Shown in pieces: positions 63,898 to 64,000 of a stretch of DNA of 64,000 nt. The DNA is from Chitinophaga horti (GTDB taxonomy: Bacteria > Bacteroidota > Bacteroidia > Chitinophagales > Chitinophagaceae): positions 4,774,001 through 4,838,000 of the forward strand of contig NZ_CP107006.1 in NCBI RefSeq assembly GCF_022867795.2. Direction: 5' to 3'. Under the pieces are notes generated by a model, which saw nothing but the letters and a program-made list of their open reading frames with translations, ran no database searches and was not told where the DNA came from. The position numbers were made by a program, and so were the translations under genes. How positions within the stretch are numbered: position 1 is the stretch's first letter; each line of letters opens with the position of its first letter.

Positions 63898-64000
63898 TTA
63901 AGCAGGAACACCAGCTTTGCTGAGTACTTCGGCCATTTTCTTGCCAATGTCCGCAGGGCTTGCTACTACGTGCACGCCACATTCGGCCATGATTTTCATT
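63898..64000 (-). CDS. sucD: Probable succinate-CoA ligase alpha subunit, C-terminal fragment
   Basis: Only the last 33 codons are in the window: MKIMAECGVHVVASPADIGK followed by KMAEVLSKAGVPA and a TAA stop. The pattern (G-hydrophobic-VV-SPADIG--M) is that of the SucD C-terminus, where the final helix follows a conserved SPADIG/SLADIG turn. SucD with SucC forms succinyl-CoA synthetase of the TCA cycle. The assignment rests on this short stretch alone, so it is tentative. A strong terminator follows. Confidence 0.55.
   Translation of the reverse strand, partial: MKIMAECGVHVVASPADIGKKMAEVLSKAGVPA

Noticed and set aside
1-64000. CRISPR arrays, insertion sequences, prophage modules
   Set aside because: I saw no regularly spaced repeats, transposase or phage structural genes. 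The only mobile signature is the integrase edge at the left.

Overview
The window looks like a contiguous chromosomal segment of a Bacteroidota bacterium, most likely a Chitinophagaceae (Chitinophaga-like) species. The grounds are Bacteroidota-specific families (DUF3127, DUF6452/DUF6048, FecI/FecR/STN-TonB receptor sets with DUF4974, an IntDOT-type tyrosine recombinase), Bacteroidota-style -7 boxes (TAnnTTTG) upstream of several genes, few Shine-Dalgarno sites, and many lipoproteins. The assignment is by family recognition; no search was run.

Layout. 1-2100: right edge of an apparent integrated element (C-terminus of an unrecognised gene, an integrase lacking the first catalytic Arg, repeat-rich junction) abutting a tRNA-Pro/tRNA-Ser pair. 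2422-4803: dnaA and a DUF3127 gene flanking a 555-bp AT-rich intergenic region. 4956-8843: a COG2509 flavoprotein and a NatAB-like ABC exporter. 9058-11847: three tandem paralogous lipoproteins with a shared upstream element. 11960-14338: acyl-CoA thioesterase, then an RNA ligase / HD-Pnk nucleic-acid repair operon in which the HD-Pnk gene is split by an apparent frameshift. 14415-21844: MscS channel, peptidase E, DusB, GH51 arabinofuranosidase, two YceI proteins and a divergent HxlR regulator. 22051-28367: M13 peptidase, RarA, PBP1C. 28427-33994: alpha-2-macroglobulin (A2M) lipoprotein upstream of pbpC. 34064-40202: ModF-like double ABC ATPase, GNAT, DUF6048/DUF6452, UvrA.

40340-46336 (minus strand): an ECF sigma / FecR anti-sigma / TonB receptor / purple acid phosphatase-like operon, a typical surface-signalling and uptake set, perhaps for organic phosphate. 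46643-47886: two small lipoproteins in a repeat-rich area. 48229-53746: FabF, then a two-gene SGNH + SGNH-MBOAT-fusion unit likely to O-acetylate an envelope polysaccharide. 53825-57552: glucosaminidase, AspS, FAD-dependent oxidoreductase. 57626-63649: a second, very large A2M protein. 63898-64000: C-terminus of a probable SucD.

The most notable observations are the split HD-Pnk gene, a 44-bp dispersed repeat present twice in opposite orientation, the SGNH-MBOAT single-chain fusion, a SusC-plug-like motif inside the large A2M protein, the conserved promoter-like element before the tandem lipoproteins, and 16-bp direct repeats upstream of the ECF sigma gene. I found no CRISPR array, prophage structural module or obvious toxin/defence cluster.
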